From positions 5,936,533 to 6,000,532 of the forward strand of contig NC_048542.1 of assembly GCF_902806685.2 (NCBI RefSeq): a stretch of DNA of 64,000 bases, written 5' to 3'. A model generated the notes under the pieces. That model was not told where the DNA came from, did not search any database, and was given only the letters and a program-made list of their open reading frames with translations. The DNA is from Maniola hyperantus (taxonomy: Eukaryota > Arthropoda > Insecta > Lepidoptera > Nymphalidae). Position 1 is the first letter of the stretch, and each line of letters opens with the position of its first letter. Both the position numbers and the translations under genes were made by a program. Of the stretch, positions 45,900 to 56,830 are shown one piece after another.

Positions 45900-46190
45900 C
45901 ATAACACAATGCCTTGGTAGCGCGGCGTTGTCTAGTCAACACTCAACAATGGTGTTATCGCAAGGCCGGGCATTATCGCGGGCCGCGGCCCGGACGATCG
46001 GGCCGATTGTTTTGCGGGCAATTAGCATGGCCCGTCCCGCACGTGCCATTTCGTGCCGTCCCAGTCGCTGACGGTTCCATTCCAATTTCCAACTTCCAGT
46101 AGTTTCAGTGTACCGCGCGCGCTCCACGCGAGCGGCTGTGAGGGGTCGTGTGCGTGGATTTCTCCTCGGTAGATATCGACGCCCTGGTAC
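45900..46190. promoter_or_regulatory. CpG-rich segment upstream of the NOL4-like exon
   Basis: In an AT-rich setting this stretch is strongly GC-rich (ATCGCGGGCCGCGGCCCGG, CCGCGCGCGCTCCACGCGAG). It sits 0.7-0.95 kb before the candidate start, where a promoter or 5' UTR is plausible. The GGGCCGCGGCCC core is a perfect palindrome. Confidence 0.4.
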
Positions 46191-46856
46191 TTTATTTAAC
46201 GAAACTTTTTGACAGCTGTCAAAGTTGATGCGGATTGTTTTCAATAAAATAAAGGTACAGCAGAGAAAAGAAAACCTCTTCCTAAAAATGGCAAAAAGCA
46301 AACTATATAATAATTTTTAGCTTAGCGTTTATTTATGCAGTTTACTCTTCATAAAATAATATATTAAATACCTACCGTACATAATACTGAAAATGTTTCG
46401 ATACCTACGTACCATATCATTTGTTTACCTATACATATGGTATGTATTATTAATAATATGTATTATACAGTATATTATATAGCTCATAACGGCAAGTAAG
46501 ACTAAAGACGTCCTTGTTTCAACATTTCTCCCGTCGGCGCTGGGAAAAGTTTTCACAAAGTCCTTTCGGTCGACGTTAACTTGGCAGTCAAAAGTTCCCA
46601 TTCTCTAAACTTTTACGCACGCGACTCTCGTAACTTTTGGAATCCCGAACTTTTCTTGAAAACAATCCCATAGTAGGCAATGTCTTGATTCTTGAAAAAG
46701 AACATTCTTTGCGGTAGATAAAATAAGTAAGTACCCACCCATTTGGAAAAATATAGGTACCTACTTTTAAGCGTTTGTTGCATAGTGGAACTTGTGTTTT
46801 TTTTAAAATATGCAACTATAAATTTGACTCCAGTGTGGTGACTGTTTTGTTCCAAA
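46191..46856. other. Immediate upstream flank of the NOL4-like exon
   Basis: AT-rich with no second exon recognised. The last 60 bases before ATG 46857 (GTGTGGTGACTGTTTTGTTC) are presumed 5' UTR. Confidence 0.4.
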
Positions 46857-47376
46857 ATGGCGGCAGCCATGATAAAGGATCGGGGATTACGAAAGAAATT
46901 AACTCAGGAAGCTATACCGGAGAAAACACCAAAAAAAACCTTCAAAGCGTAAATCCACTCCGAGCAGTTCCAAAAACGACAAGAAGAACGAACAAAACAA
47001 TAATAAAAAACCAAAAATACAGACTGGCGACCCGAAAGTGGACTTGTTTTCGACGTATCAACCGTGGGTGATCCAGACGTATGGAGATTTGGCCAAAACG
47101 AAAACGATAACTTTGAAAAAGTATGCTAGAATTCTTCGAACCCTACGCGGCGAGGAATGCAACAGTTCTGACAGTTCCAAATTTCGGTTTTGGGTGAAAG
47201 CGAAGGGCTTTCACGTGGGTAGACCGACGGGATATGAGGCAAAGCCTGCCGACGGTATAGTTTGCCGATATAGCGTCGCTGATGCAGAAGGATGTGCGAG
47301 GGGACCAGACGGACAAGAAATCTACACAGGATCGCAGAATGATCCACCGCTATATATCCCGACTCCTCCTTTAAAG
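46857..47376 (+). CDS. NOL4: NOL4/NOL4L-like protein, 5' coding exon (partial; apparent frame break)
   Basis: From about 47038 the frame reads DLFSTYQPWVIQTYGD, KTKTITLKKYARIL and SSKFRFWVKAKGF. This matches, as I recall it, the conserved N-terminal block of vertebrate NOL4 (FQDWCLRTYGD, KTKTVTRKKYERI, KFKFWVKSKGF). NOL4 is a nuclear/nucleolar protein enriched in neural tissue; its biochemical role is poorly defined. The exon ends TPPLK at 47376, in phase 0, before GTAAGA. The best start is ATG 46857 (AAAATGG context; MAAAMIKDRGLRKKL), but that frame hits TAA at 46950-46952. The conserved frame is open from 46903 and has no ATG. The two join if the A8 run at 46931-46938 is one base shorter, giving 173 codons with a Lys/Ser/Asn-rich N-terminus. 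The cause could be an assembly error, an indel allele, or a real start in an unseen upstream exon. Later NOL4 exons were not recognised downstream. Confidence 0.82.
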
Positions 47377-49489
47377 GTAAGATGATTTTTTTATAATTTA
47401 ACATAATATTATTTAATTGTTTCAAATATGAGAAAAGATTCTCAAGTAAACTAAACTTTAAAAATCTCTCTAGACCTCTCCAGCTCCCTAACCACACCAC
47501 AACCGACCATTTCTGGCTCAATGTAGATTACCTTCTTTTCTCGTGCCTCCAATCTTGCATGCATTTGGAATTATTTTGGATGTGGGGATGTGAGGATCTT
47601 AAAAGTACGGTATGGCGGCGGCTCCACTTCGCTCGCAGTGGGATCAAAGAACAGGTGATGTGTGCCACTACAATACCAGGATCGCATAATGATTGAAGCG
47701 ATTACTCATTTGTTCAAGACGAGTTCATCACCAACCTAGGACTGACGACTGGACCTTCAGTACACTGGTCAAACATCTTTTGTAAAGCTGGTAGATTATT
47801 ATTACTATAATCACATAATTATTAGTAGGTATAAATATTAATTTCTAGTAGGTACCTAGCAAATAACAACCGTTTATTGCAAGTTTTTATTTTTCATGAT
47901 TTAAAAACAGGATGTAATCTCTACTAGACTTTAATGGCATTATTATCGCGAAAAGCGATTTGCTTTGCGAGTTACAAACATAACATAAGTGAAAATAAAT
48001 ATACATTGAGAATACCTACCTATATATATATAATATAATACCTTAGTTACCTACTATAGGTGCTGATTTTAAATAAACTTGGTAACGGTTATAATTTGTT
48101 CAGTGCTAGTTGCCCCGGAATCTAGATTGTAGTTATGTGTTAAGGAGATCTTATACATATAAATATGACCACAGTCTACACTGTCTTTCGCTAATTAATT
48201 ATTATTATTTTGCTCTCATGTAGAGCCTTTATGTCAAGTCTTACTGAACTGACCAGGCTTAACATGTATAAAGGAGAGAAAGAAAGAAATAAATAGTGTT
48301 GTTTTTCTGTGTCACCTGTAGAGTGTAGAAATGTTGCAACCATAAATTCTCCGACGATTTTTCAGTGAACATCCAATATCGGATAGACGTAGAAGGAGAT
48401 TTTTGATGGGTATTTTCCAGCAGAGGATGATAGGCATTGGAGAACTGACACAAAACACCTATTTCGAAATAGACTCCAGCGATGGGCGAAAAAATAAATT
48501 CTTCCGAAAATTATAACTGTATGTTAATTATCAAAATCTAGAAATCCAAAAGTTGGCCATTCCTTTAATTTATATAATTATGTTTTTATTTTGACAGTGA
48601 AAATCTTTTTGTGGCCTTGGACTTGATTGAACCGACTCTCTTTATGCGATTTCTTCGAGCGTTTGCTTTGTTGCGTCTCGTATCTATCGATCTTCATCGT
48701 TGGCGCATATTCCACGAGAAAATTTCGATGCAATCGAAACAATTTCATCGATACTTTCGATACAAATCACCAGGAGCGCACAACCGCCAGGAGGTTGAAT
48801 ATTTCAAACCTATGAACATCGATCGCCGCTTATCGCTCGCGGTCGCTGCGGCCGCATTGTTCGGCTCGTTTTTGCTAAACCACGCGCCGCGCTTCGGCGG
48901 CTAAATTAGGGCTACCTCCTTTTTTACTTGGCGAAATAATAGACTTTTTGTTAGCAGACACGTTAAAAATCTACTTTGTAGAACAAAGTTTGAATCGTAA
49001 TGTAACATAATAGTATAATAATTATGTAATATACTTAAATAATATAATATTATAATTTATAATTGTATAAATAATAAGATCTTCATAGATTAAATTATGG
49101 TCTAATTTTTAGTAATTTGGTGAATCTTATTTTTTTCATTTCTCTACTAGTTATACTTATTTACCTAGTCAAGTAAGTAAATTGTTGCAGACTAAATCTG
49201 AAAACTTACAACCAGCTTACTCCGAAACTTTTTTATGAACTGGGTAGATATTATATCGTACTTACATAATAATAGTTTTATGAGTTACCCGCTGCGCAGG
49301 TTTAAAGGTCAGATACCTACTTTTTAAGTGACTATTGTGCTGCAACTGTACTAACAGGTGGCAGCCCTATTGTGAATATAAATTGAAAAGCGTTTATTTA
49401 AAGTTTCACGCGTTGATGGCGTACGCATAGATATTGCCGTGTCCCCGGGCACCCTTTGTTACTCTCATCGCATCCAACTTGAATACTTT
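47377..49489 (+). other. Start of the NOL4-like first intron; mostly anonymous sequence
   Basis: It begins with the GTAAGA donor. I see AT-rich sequence, a LINE-type 3' tail at about 48100-48300 (TAAAGGAGAGAAAGAAAG then AATAAATAG), and a CpG-rich island at 48640-48905, listed separately. No second NOL4 exon was recognised. Confidence 0.5.
48640..48905. promoter_or_regulatory. Island rich in ATCGAT/TTCGAT motifs and CpG
   Basis: TATCGATCTTCATCG, TTTCGATGCAATCGAAAC, CATCGATACTTTCGATAC and CATCGATCGCCGCTTATCG lie within 200 bases, followed by a CpG-rich end. A 97-codon frame spans it but has no recognised domain. Confidence 0.3.
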
Positions 49490-49630
49490 CTAGTACGGGA
49501 CAGGTTGAGATAGCAATCGGGGTGGGGACGCGCCGCACACCCGCACAGCCCCCGCGCTGGATAGCGCGGGTGTGCGGGGCGTCCCACCACTTCATACCCC
49601 GATTGCCATCTCGGCCTATCGCGAACTATA
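49490..49630. mobile_element. PAL copy 9
   Basis: TAGTACGGGACAGGTTGAGA at left, ATCTCGGCCTATCGCGAACT at right. The centre GCGCTGGATAGCGC is itself a hairpin. Confidence 0.88.
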
Positions 49631-49645
49631 GGTACCTACACATGT

Positions 49646-49870
49646 TTTAGCGTTTGTGCAATCACTCGTATTCGATTCGTATTCGTTTTCGTAAAAATAC
49701 GATACGTAGTGGCCGTCATACAAAAAATACGTACGCTTGTGCACTATTTATTAATGCGTCCGTCGAAATACGAATCAAATGAGTGCACAAGCGTGCGTAC
49801 TTTTTGTAAAACGGCCACTGCGTCCTATCGTATTTTTTACGAATACGAGTGAGTGCAAAAACGCCCTAAA
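49646..49870. mobile_element. Foldback MITE with about 100-bp arms
   Basis: The left arm (TTTAGCGTTTGTGCA, AATACGATACG, GTACGCTTGTGCAC) is mirrored by the right arm (GTGCACAAGCGTGCGTAC, CTATCGTATTTTTTACG, TGCAAAAACGCCCTAAA). Confidence 0.85.
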
Positions 49871-50189
49871 GATTTTAGTTCATTATTCTTGTTTATTTTT
49901 CGAACTAGTATATTTTTAAGTAGTAAGGTATTTTAAAGAGCACGGAATATATTAAACAGTCGTGGGGTGGATTAGTCAACAATCCACATTTTGAAAGCTT
50001 GCAGGCACAATCGTAATACAATAAGCTAATTTTAACTACAGATTGACTTAATTTATTTTTAATTGAGACTCATGATCAACGCTATAATTAATCCTAGGTC
50101 ATTAATACCTATGTAATCAACCGGATGTACCTACTGTATAAGGATTTTTAATAAAATGGCTCCGCCTTCATTCCCTTGGAGGCAATTAA

Positions 50190-50500
50190 ATTATCACGCA
50201 TCATCACAATTCTGCAGGCCCTACAGGGCTCACGCCGCGCCGTTTAAAAAAATACACAACCATCAAAATTTTTGATCACTTGGCTATATTGAACTGTACA
50301 CCTAAATATCTTGTAACAGAATTTCTGCTGTCGCTCGCTCCACTGTCCACCGAAAATGCAGCCTTAAATTCCAAGAAGCAAGAAGTGCTAAACATAAAGA
50401 ATTCTTACGAGACATTTCACCGCGTTTAAAAAAATTGCCTCATCTCGTGCCAGAAGGACTGGCTCATTTTTTGCGCACAGGATGGCTATACCGCTAATTC
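50190..50500 (+). repeat. LINE 3' region related to the 4.5 kb remnant
   Basis: TCTCGTGCCAGAAGGACTGG and CTCATTTTTTGCGCACAGG repeat the 3' sequence seen in reverse at 4530-4570. The coding part is not recognisable here. Confidence 0.5.
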
Positions 50501-50605
50501 AGCGCGGAAAAGCCTGTGTACCTACTTTTGCCACGATTCCACGCTGGCATGATTTGTAGGTATATTTATGTGCTTGTACAGTAAGATTGTTTAAGTTTTA
50601 TTGTA

Positions 50606-50818
50606 ACATTAGCTTATGCTCGCGAGTCACGACTTCGTCCGGTGGACTACACAAATTTATTTCCAAACCCTATTTTACCCCTTTAGGGGTTGAATTTTCA
50701 AAAATCCTTTCTTAGCGGATGTCTACATCATAATATAGCCATCTGCATGCCAAATTTCAGCTGTGCGTTGATAGATCAGTCAGTCAGGCAGTCAGCTTTT
50801 AGTTTTATACATTTTAGA
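50606..50818 (-). mobile_element. H2 Helitron-like, reverse copy
   Basis: TTAGCTTATGCTCGCGAGTC to GTCAGCTTTTAGTTTTATAC. Confidence 0.75.
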
Positions 50819-50840
50819 TAGGTAGATTTTACTTAGGTTA

Positions 50841-51197
50841 AACTTTTAGACGCAAAATAATCAAGTCAGATCCACCACTGCTCTTTGGAAACGTGTCATC
50901 AAGGCATCACGGGATCAGAATGTTTAATCCCGGGCCGCTGTGACCGGGCGCGATGCGGCGTGCATTGTGTAATAAATCTGGCGGGCCGTGGCTCGCAGGC
51001 CCGTAAATTATGGTTACACTTTTAGACGCAAAAATAGTCAAGTAAGATTCGCCATACATTGGAAACGTGTCATTAAGGCATCACGGGGTCTGAATAATGT
51101 TTAATCCCGGGCCGCTGTGACCGGGTGCGACGCGGCGCGCAGTGGCCATTGTGTAATAAATCGGGCGGGCCGTTGGTCGCAGGCCGTAAATTATGGG
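50841..51197 (+). repeat. GC-rich tandem duplication, two units of about 175 bp
   Basis: Units 50841-51014 and 51015-51197 share ACTTTTAGACGCAAAA, GGAAACGTGTCAT, AAGGCATCACGGG, TTTAATCCCGGGCCGCTGTG and GTAAATTATGG. The conserved core is the GC-rich middle. Confidence 0.88.
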
Positions 51198-51524
51198 AAC
51201 GGATGGCGCGGGCGGGGACGTATGGAACCATGCTCGCGACATCACAAAGGCGCGGCGAAAAAATATTGTTGGGGCGGACGCGCACTGCAGTTTATATTTA
51301 TTTTTATTCTTTTCATACCAGAAAATTTCCTACTTACGACGCAAATTAATATAATCAATTTAGGTAACTATAACTATATTTATGTTACTATATTAAAGTT
51401 ACCAAAAATTGTATGGTTCTTCATTGACAAATAACGACATTAAAAAAAATAACAGCCCCTAGTAGTACCTACATTTTTGGTAAATAAACGGCGGTAGTTA
51501 TTCTTCCCCACTAAAATGGATTCT

Positions 51525-51958
51525 ACGAATGGCAACAATGAGTTGCAAAATTGGTCCTTCGAACCAGATTAAGTTTGAAAAATATAGTGAGTACTGTTCT
51601 TATTGTCTGGGTTATTAAGCTGTAAAAGTAGGTATCACCCAGTTCAAATGCTAACAGGCATAGCATTGGCTTGACAGTTGACACATCCCGCTATTTACAT
51701 TCAGAAATGTGACTTATAATGTTTGTAACAAGCAACAAAAGGTATTTATTCATTTACACCAAAACGGACCGAAAAACGGTGAAAATGACTTAGCAAAAAT
51801 TGGTCCTTCGAACCGTATTAATTTTAGAAAATACAGTGAGTAGTTCTTCTGATTCTATAATCCTATTCAAATGCTTAGCAGGTATTGCTTGACAGTTAAC
51901 ACATACCGCTTTCTTTACTCACAAATGTGACTGATGTTGATAACAGCAAAAAGTTAGT
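51525..51958 (+). repeat. Diverged tandem duplication around TTGGTCCTTCGAACC
   Basis: Both units carry ATTGGTCCTTCGAACC, AAATAYAGTGAGTA, a TTGACAGTTRACACAT block and AAATGTGACT in the same order, at about 51525-51750 and 51760-51958. Confidence 0.75.
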
Positions 51959-53144
51959 AGAAGGCGCCAAATCGCTCCATCCTGTTAGGCACCATCTCCA
52001 CGGACGACAGAATCGCGGCGATAGTTCTTGCCGTGTGACAAGATTCAATACAAACTCTATGAACCGATCTCCACATAGCGATACTATAGCGGCGATAATT
52101 TGTATCGAATTTTGTCACTCAGCTAGTTTCTCGCCCGTGGAATTGGCGCCTTAGCATTATAATAGATTTGAAAAGATCGAAGTTTCCGTAGTGCGTATGA
52201 ACGCGATAGTCAGTGAGAGCAAATAGCAAGGGAGGTATAGTATGGGTTTAGGATCGCTTGAACGTTCACCCGACAGTTGACAGTCCATACACAGTACACA
52301 CCTACGCTACGCACTGCCTGCGAAGTGCTCGTTACTTACAATATGAAACATGACACTGCTATCTTGCTGTCACTCTACCGATAGAACTAGACATTATAAT
52401 ATAGGTATTCGTAGTTGCTTTGAGGGTGACTGAATGTGGAACGATACATGAATTTGAATCATTTATGGGTTACCTACTGTTTGTCAAAGCACACACAAGA
52501 CAGACAATCAACACAGGACAGACTCTTTTCATCAGAATACGGTATTTTGACAGCTAGTCAAATCAGTGACTTTTTATCAAACGTCAAAACGCGCGCTTAG
52601 TGCCTAACTAAACCTATGCGAGATTCTATGAAGTACTGGTGTGTGACGTCACAATCATTTGACGTGCTTTTTTAGTTTAATCGATAATTTAAAATGGTTA
52701 TTACACTTAAAACCAACAAAGGACGTAGATTTTAAGTATTTTGGAAAACCCTCTATTTAATTATCACTGAGAAATAATTTATTTTTGATGTAGTCAAATT
52801 CCCAATTGAATGAGAGAGGATGCATAGGTAGCTATTAATATTAACCATAGTGTGGGATGGGTAAAGGCAAATAATATATTATGTACTTTTTAATAGCATT
52901 TCACATTTTACAAACAAAAATTAATTACGAGGAGAAAAGTATTCGTCAAAGTGATAACTGCTACTACAGAATATAATGTAAACGCAGACGAAATCGAAAT
53001 TGATATACCTAATTATATGCCCGTGATAAGTCTAACAAATAGTCAAAGTTAAACTTTACCTGTAGGATCGCTTCATTTCCTAATAATATCTAGCCCAACT
53101 TAGCTCAGGCAGAAATCCATATCCATTACAGTTCGTAGTATCCA
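51959..53144. other. No feature recognised
   Basis: About 1.2 kb of anonymous sequence. Confidence 0.4.
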
Positions 53145-53350
53145 TACTCCATTTTAATGTTAAAAAAGGAAAGTGTGTGTCTGTTTACTAGCTTTTTACG
53201 GCACATCCGTTTAACCATTTGTGACATTTGGTATAGAAATACCTTGCATTACGGAAAAGGACATAGGCTCCTTTGGTGTAGTCCCCGAAAACCAATGAGT
53301 CCCATAAATCTTTATGGAACCTAAATATCTACACGAGTTAGTAATATGCA
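53145..53350 (+). mobile_element. H1 Helitron-like, decayed forward copy
   Basis: TAGTATCCATACTCCATTTT, AAAGTGTGTGTCTGTTTACT, ATAGAAATACCTTGCATTAC. Confidence 0.6.
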
Positions 53351-54714
53351 TCGCACGGCTTTCAAATTTTTCCTGTAAAGTAAAAATTAAAAGAAGGAAT
53401 AGGTTTTGTTCCCAGAGGCTTGCTACCCAGCCAAGTAGCCATCAATTTCTACGCCAGTGAACTTCGCAAAAACCACTATTACAAAAGTGTAACCGCAAAA
53501 TGTCTTTAGATAACTTCAACCACTACTAGTAGTTGGTGAGAGAAAATTACCGGTAGTGAAGGCTCGTATGATTTATCTGACTACTTACATAACGAAGAAG
53601 TGTAATCTAAACTTTTCTATAGTGTCTTTCTACTAGAATTAAACAGTTTTTATGTACTTGTAGTTTAGGTTTACGGAATTTTCAGTTAGAAAATCTAATG
53701 ATTTTGGTATTTCATATCTTAAGGCTAAGTTGATCTATCGACCGAAGTACCTACGAGTATGGTCTTCATTTTAAATCTCCGGAAGAAAATACAGCTCTCC
53801 ACCACCTGCTGAGTGACTCTGATCTTTCTTATGACGGCCGTATGTAGCGACCATATTGATATTCCGGATTGATATCATCATTGACAAGTGGCAACACGCA
53901 CTGTTCGAAAACTTTGGTCTTCAAGCAGTGGGGAATTTTTGACGAGAATACATATCGAAGCTTTCCAAACGCTGTTAAGTATATATGCAGTTGGATTCAG
54001 CGGCTATAACCTTTTTCTCAAAATTGGTCATACCTAAGTGGATTGTGTGAATTATGATTCTCACTCTTTAATTTTTATAATTGTTTATATTGTATTGTGT
54101 AGTTAGTTGAATCCAGAATTTGATCACAAAATTTAACTGTTCTGCTTATAATATATAAACATTATAAGGATCATAACGACGGGATTTTACCTGATACGTA
54201 GTCAAGTCCAGTATAAGACGTAGGAGGGATATTTTAGCGCCTAATCAAGCAAAACGAAATTGTTATTTAAATATTTCACACGATGCACTTTGCAACAGTG
54301 TTATCTATTTTCAATTTGGCTAACATAAATCAAAAAGGCAGACCATTTCATTTCATGCTTGCCAAGTCGCCTTAAAAGCTTTGTCGGATAGATTTCTTTG
54401 TCCTGTAAGTGGGACACTGCGTTTACCATTGCCACTGTGTGCTTAACGTGCAAACCAACGTGTTAGTGCTAGGTAACTTTATATTACAGGTACCTAATAT
54501 AAAGTACACATTTCTAATGTCCTACCTACTTCAATAATTCAAGACTGGAAATTGTTCTTGGTCCAATATAACAATTTTATTAATCGGTTCCTAATCGGGT
54601 CGAAACTCGGACGTCGCGGATTTTTTTAAATGTAGGTAAGTACTAAACTATCTTTCACAAAAAAAGTTAATAAAGAACTATGAATATTCAATGTTTATGT
54701 AATTTAGAACCCAG
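53351..54714. other. No feature recognised
   Basis: Anonymous; a small TAATATAAAGT hairpin lies near 54475-54505. Confidence 0.4.
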
Positions 54715-55054
54715 TAGCCAGTTGATTAGTAATCGCTGCGAGCCCGACGTGCCGACATTCAAATCTACTCCCGTCGGACGTCGTCGTCACGAGAAAAATT
54801 CCCAAAATTAATACATAATTTAGCGAACTGTCGTTCGACTTTCACTAAAAGATATTGCTAGTAGGTAAAGAACATTGAATATTGGATGTTTAGGTAAAAA
54901 TTTAGGTCTCGATAGCTCAACAATGGACCTAATAGGCCGTGATAATGGCAACCGGCAAGTCAAGGTGATATCGCAAACCGGTGACATGATGTCACTGACA
55001 TCAGTTGATTAGTAATCGCCGCGAGCCCGACTGGAAAGCTAATCTGCGTGTGCA
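54715..55054 (+). repeat. Dispersed repeat flanking the long inverted-repeat element
   Basis: CAGTTGATTAGTAATCGCTG and CGAGCCCGAC occur at 54718 and again at 55003. The part GTCGGACGTCGTCG, GAGAAAAATTC and TTTCACTAAAGATATTG recurs at 55745-55810. Confidence 0.6.
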
Positions 55055-55710
55055 ATAGGCTACTTGACAATTTTTTTAAGTTGGTCTTAAATGGTTAATA
55101 TTTGTCCTATTATATCAAAAAAATTAACACTATATTTTTTTGCGCCCTAAAAACCGTAAAACTTTAATTTAAAAAAATATTTTTCTTAGACAGGTGAAAA
55201 CACTGTCGGCCATGTTTGGCCGATAGATTATCTGTGCTCTGACGTCATGCATTTGTAAACAACAGCATAACCACAGAGTACATTATATATACTAGGCAGA
55301 GGTGGAATTTCAAAAAATCCTTTCCTAGTGGATACCTTCTCTTTACCTACAAAGAACACACTCACCAAATTTCATGTCTCTAGGACCAGCTGTTTAGATG
55401 TTTAGGCTGTGTGTTGATATATAAGTTAGTCAGGACTCTAAATTTTATATATATGGATACTACGTTAGTCCCCGCGTGACATAGGAATGACATTTCTTTG
55501 TTTACATATTTAATGACGTCACATCATGGCTGACAGCGTTTTCTGCGTTTCAAATAAAAATAAAAATTGTATTTTTTTAAATTGGATTTATATATCCATC
55601 CTGCGTTTTTAATAATTGTTATTGATATATTTCGTTGTTTTAAGCAAAATACTATATAAATAATAATTTATTGGACGAAATTAGATATGAGTCAAGTAGC
55701 CTATTTCATC
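55055..55710. mobile_element. Long inverted-repeat element with an H2 insert
   Basis: The left arm starts GCAATAGGCTACTTGAC and holds AAACACTGTCGGCCATG. The right arm holds CATGGCTGACAGCGTTTTCT and ends GAGTCAAGTAGCCTATTT. An H2-like piece (about 55291-55452) sits between the arms. The right part is nearly identical, inverted, to 5757-6135. Confidence 0.75.
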
Positions 55711-55940
55711 GGCGGCTTTGTTATTTAAATCCAATCCGATTAGTCGGACGTCGTCGCGCCGTGAGAAAAATTCACAAATGTAGCGATCTATCTTTCACTA
55801 AAGATATTGTTAGTATTTCTTTACTAACAATATCTAATATTATACAATAGATAGGTACTTAATATTAGATGTTGTTTTAGGGGTGGAATGAAATTTAAAT
55901 TGCAGGTTCAAATTCGAATTGATTGTTAAACTAAAGTAGG

Positions 55941-56098
55941 TATAGTATGCGACAGATCGAGATGGCAATGGGGATGGGGCATCGCCACTCTACTCGTGTG
56001 GCCTCGCGCTACCCGGTGCGAGTGACGTACGGGTGTGCGAGGCGTCCGCATCCCCCCGCCTCATACCCCGATTGCCATCTCGACCTGTCGCGTACTAT
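55941..56098. mobile_element. PAL copy 10
   Basis: TATAGTATGCGACAGATCGA at left; GCCATCTCGACCTGTCGCGT at right, nearly consensus. Confidence 0.88.
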
Positions 56099-56379
56099 GG
56101 GTAGTAGGTAGTTCTAAAAGTCTCATGGTCTCAATTAGATGGAGGAAGGGGGAAAAACTTACTTACGTAATAGATACAATTTTTTTTAATTTTGCTTAAA
56201 TTATATTCGACAAGTAGGTAGCCACTCGGAAAATTTGCTGCGCGTTATTTTACAAACGATTAAAACTTGCTATCAGTGAACAACGCAGCAGATATGAGAT
56301 AAGAGATCAACATAATTATCCGTATGTATAGGTAACAAACAGCCCAACATAATAGACAGTAAAATAAAAACTTAATTCG

Positions 56380-56830
56380 CACTCCACGTGCGCGGGCGGT
56401 CTCCAATCACCTAACCTAAAGCGGGTAGACATGTTCTAAAGTAAAGATAGGAAACACGAGTTCTGCAGAGCGCAGCGCGAGTATAATATGAGCGGCAAGA
56501 CTCGTACTATCCAGAACTAGAAACCTGTAATCACACGTGCCATTATAGCAACGAAATAGGTACGAACATAACCATGATCCACACACGTGCAACAAAAAGC
56601 CAACGCATTCATTCGCATTGCGGGCGTTCGGCTGGCGGTATAGTACCGGGCTCTCAGAACGGGTGAGAGATAAATGTGGGGACGGGTGCCGGGTGGGGGG
56701 CGGTGGGAGGGGGGTAAATGCCCGCGCGGCGGCGGGTAATTGGTTCGCGCCGCCCGAGGCGAGCCCGTAGTATCGCGCTTTAGCGACGGCGCCCTCCGGT
56801 GTCAGGCGTGGATAATGGGATCCATTGAGT
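56380..56830. promoter_or_regulatory. GC-rich island with a G-quadruplex motif
   Basis: Composition shifts sharply to GC. At 56678-56714 the + strand has G tracts of 4, 3, 3, 6, 3 and 6 separated by short loops, a canonical quadruplex pattern. A 152-codon reverse frame crosses the island but is Pro/Arg-rich by composition with no domain. Confidence 0.35.

Noticed and set aside
46775..47071. 98-codon ORF overlapping the NOL4-like exon
   Set aside because: It is a different frame from the conserved block and has no family match; treated as a shadow.
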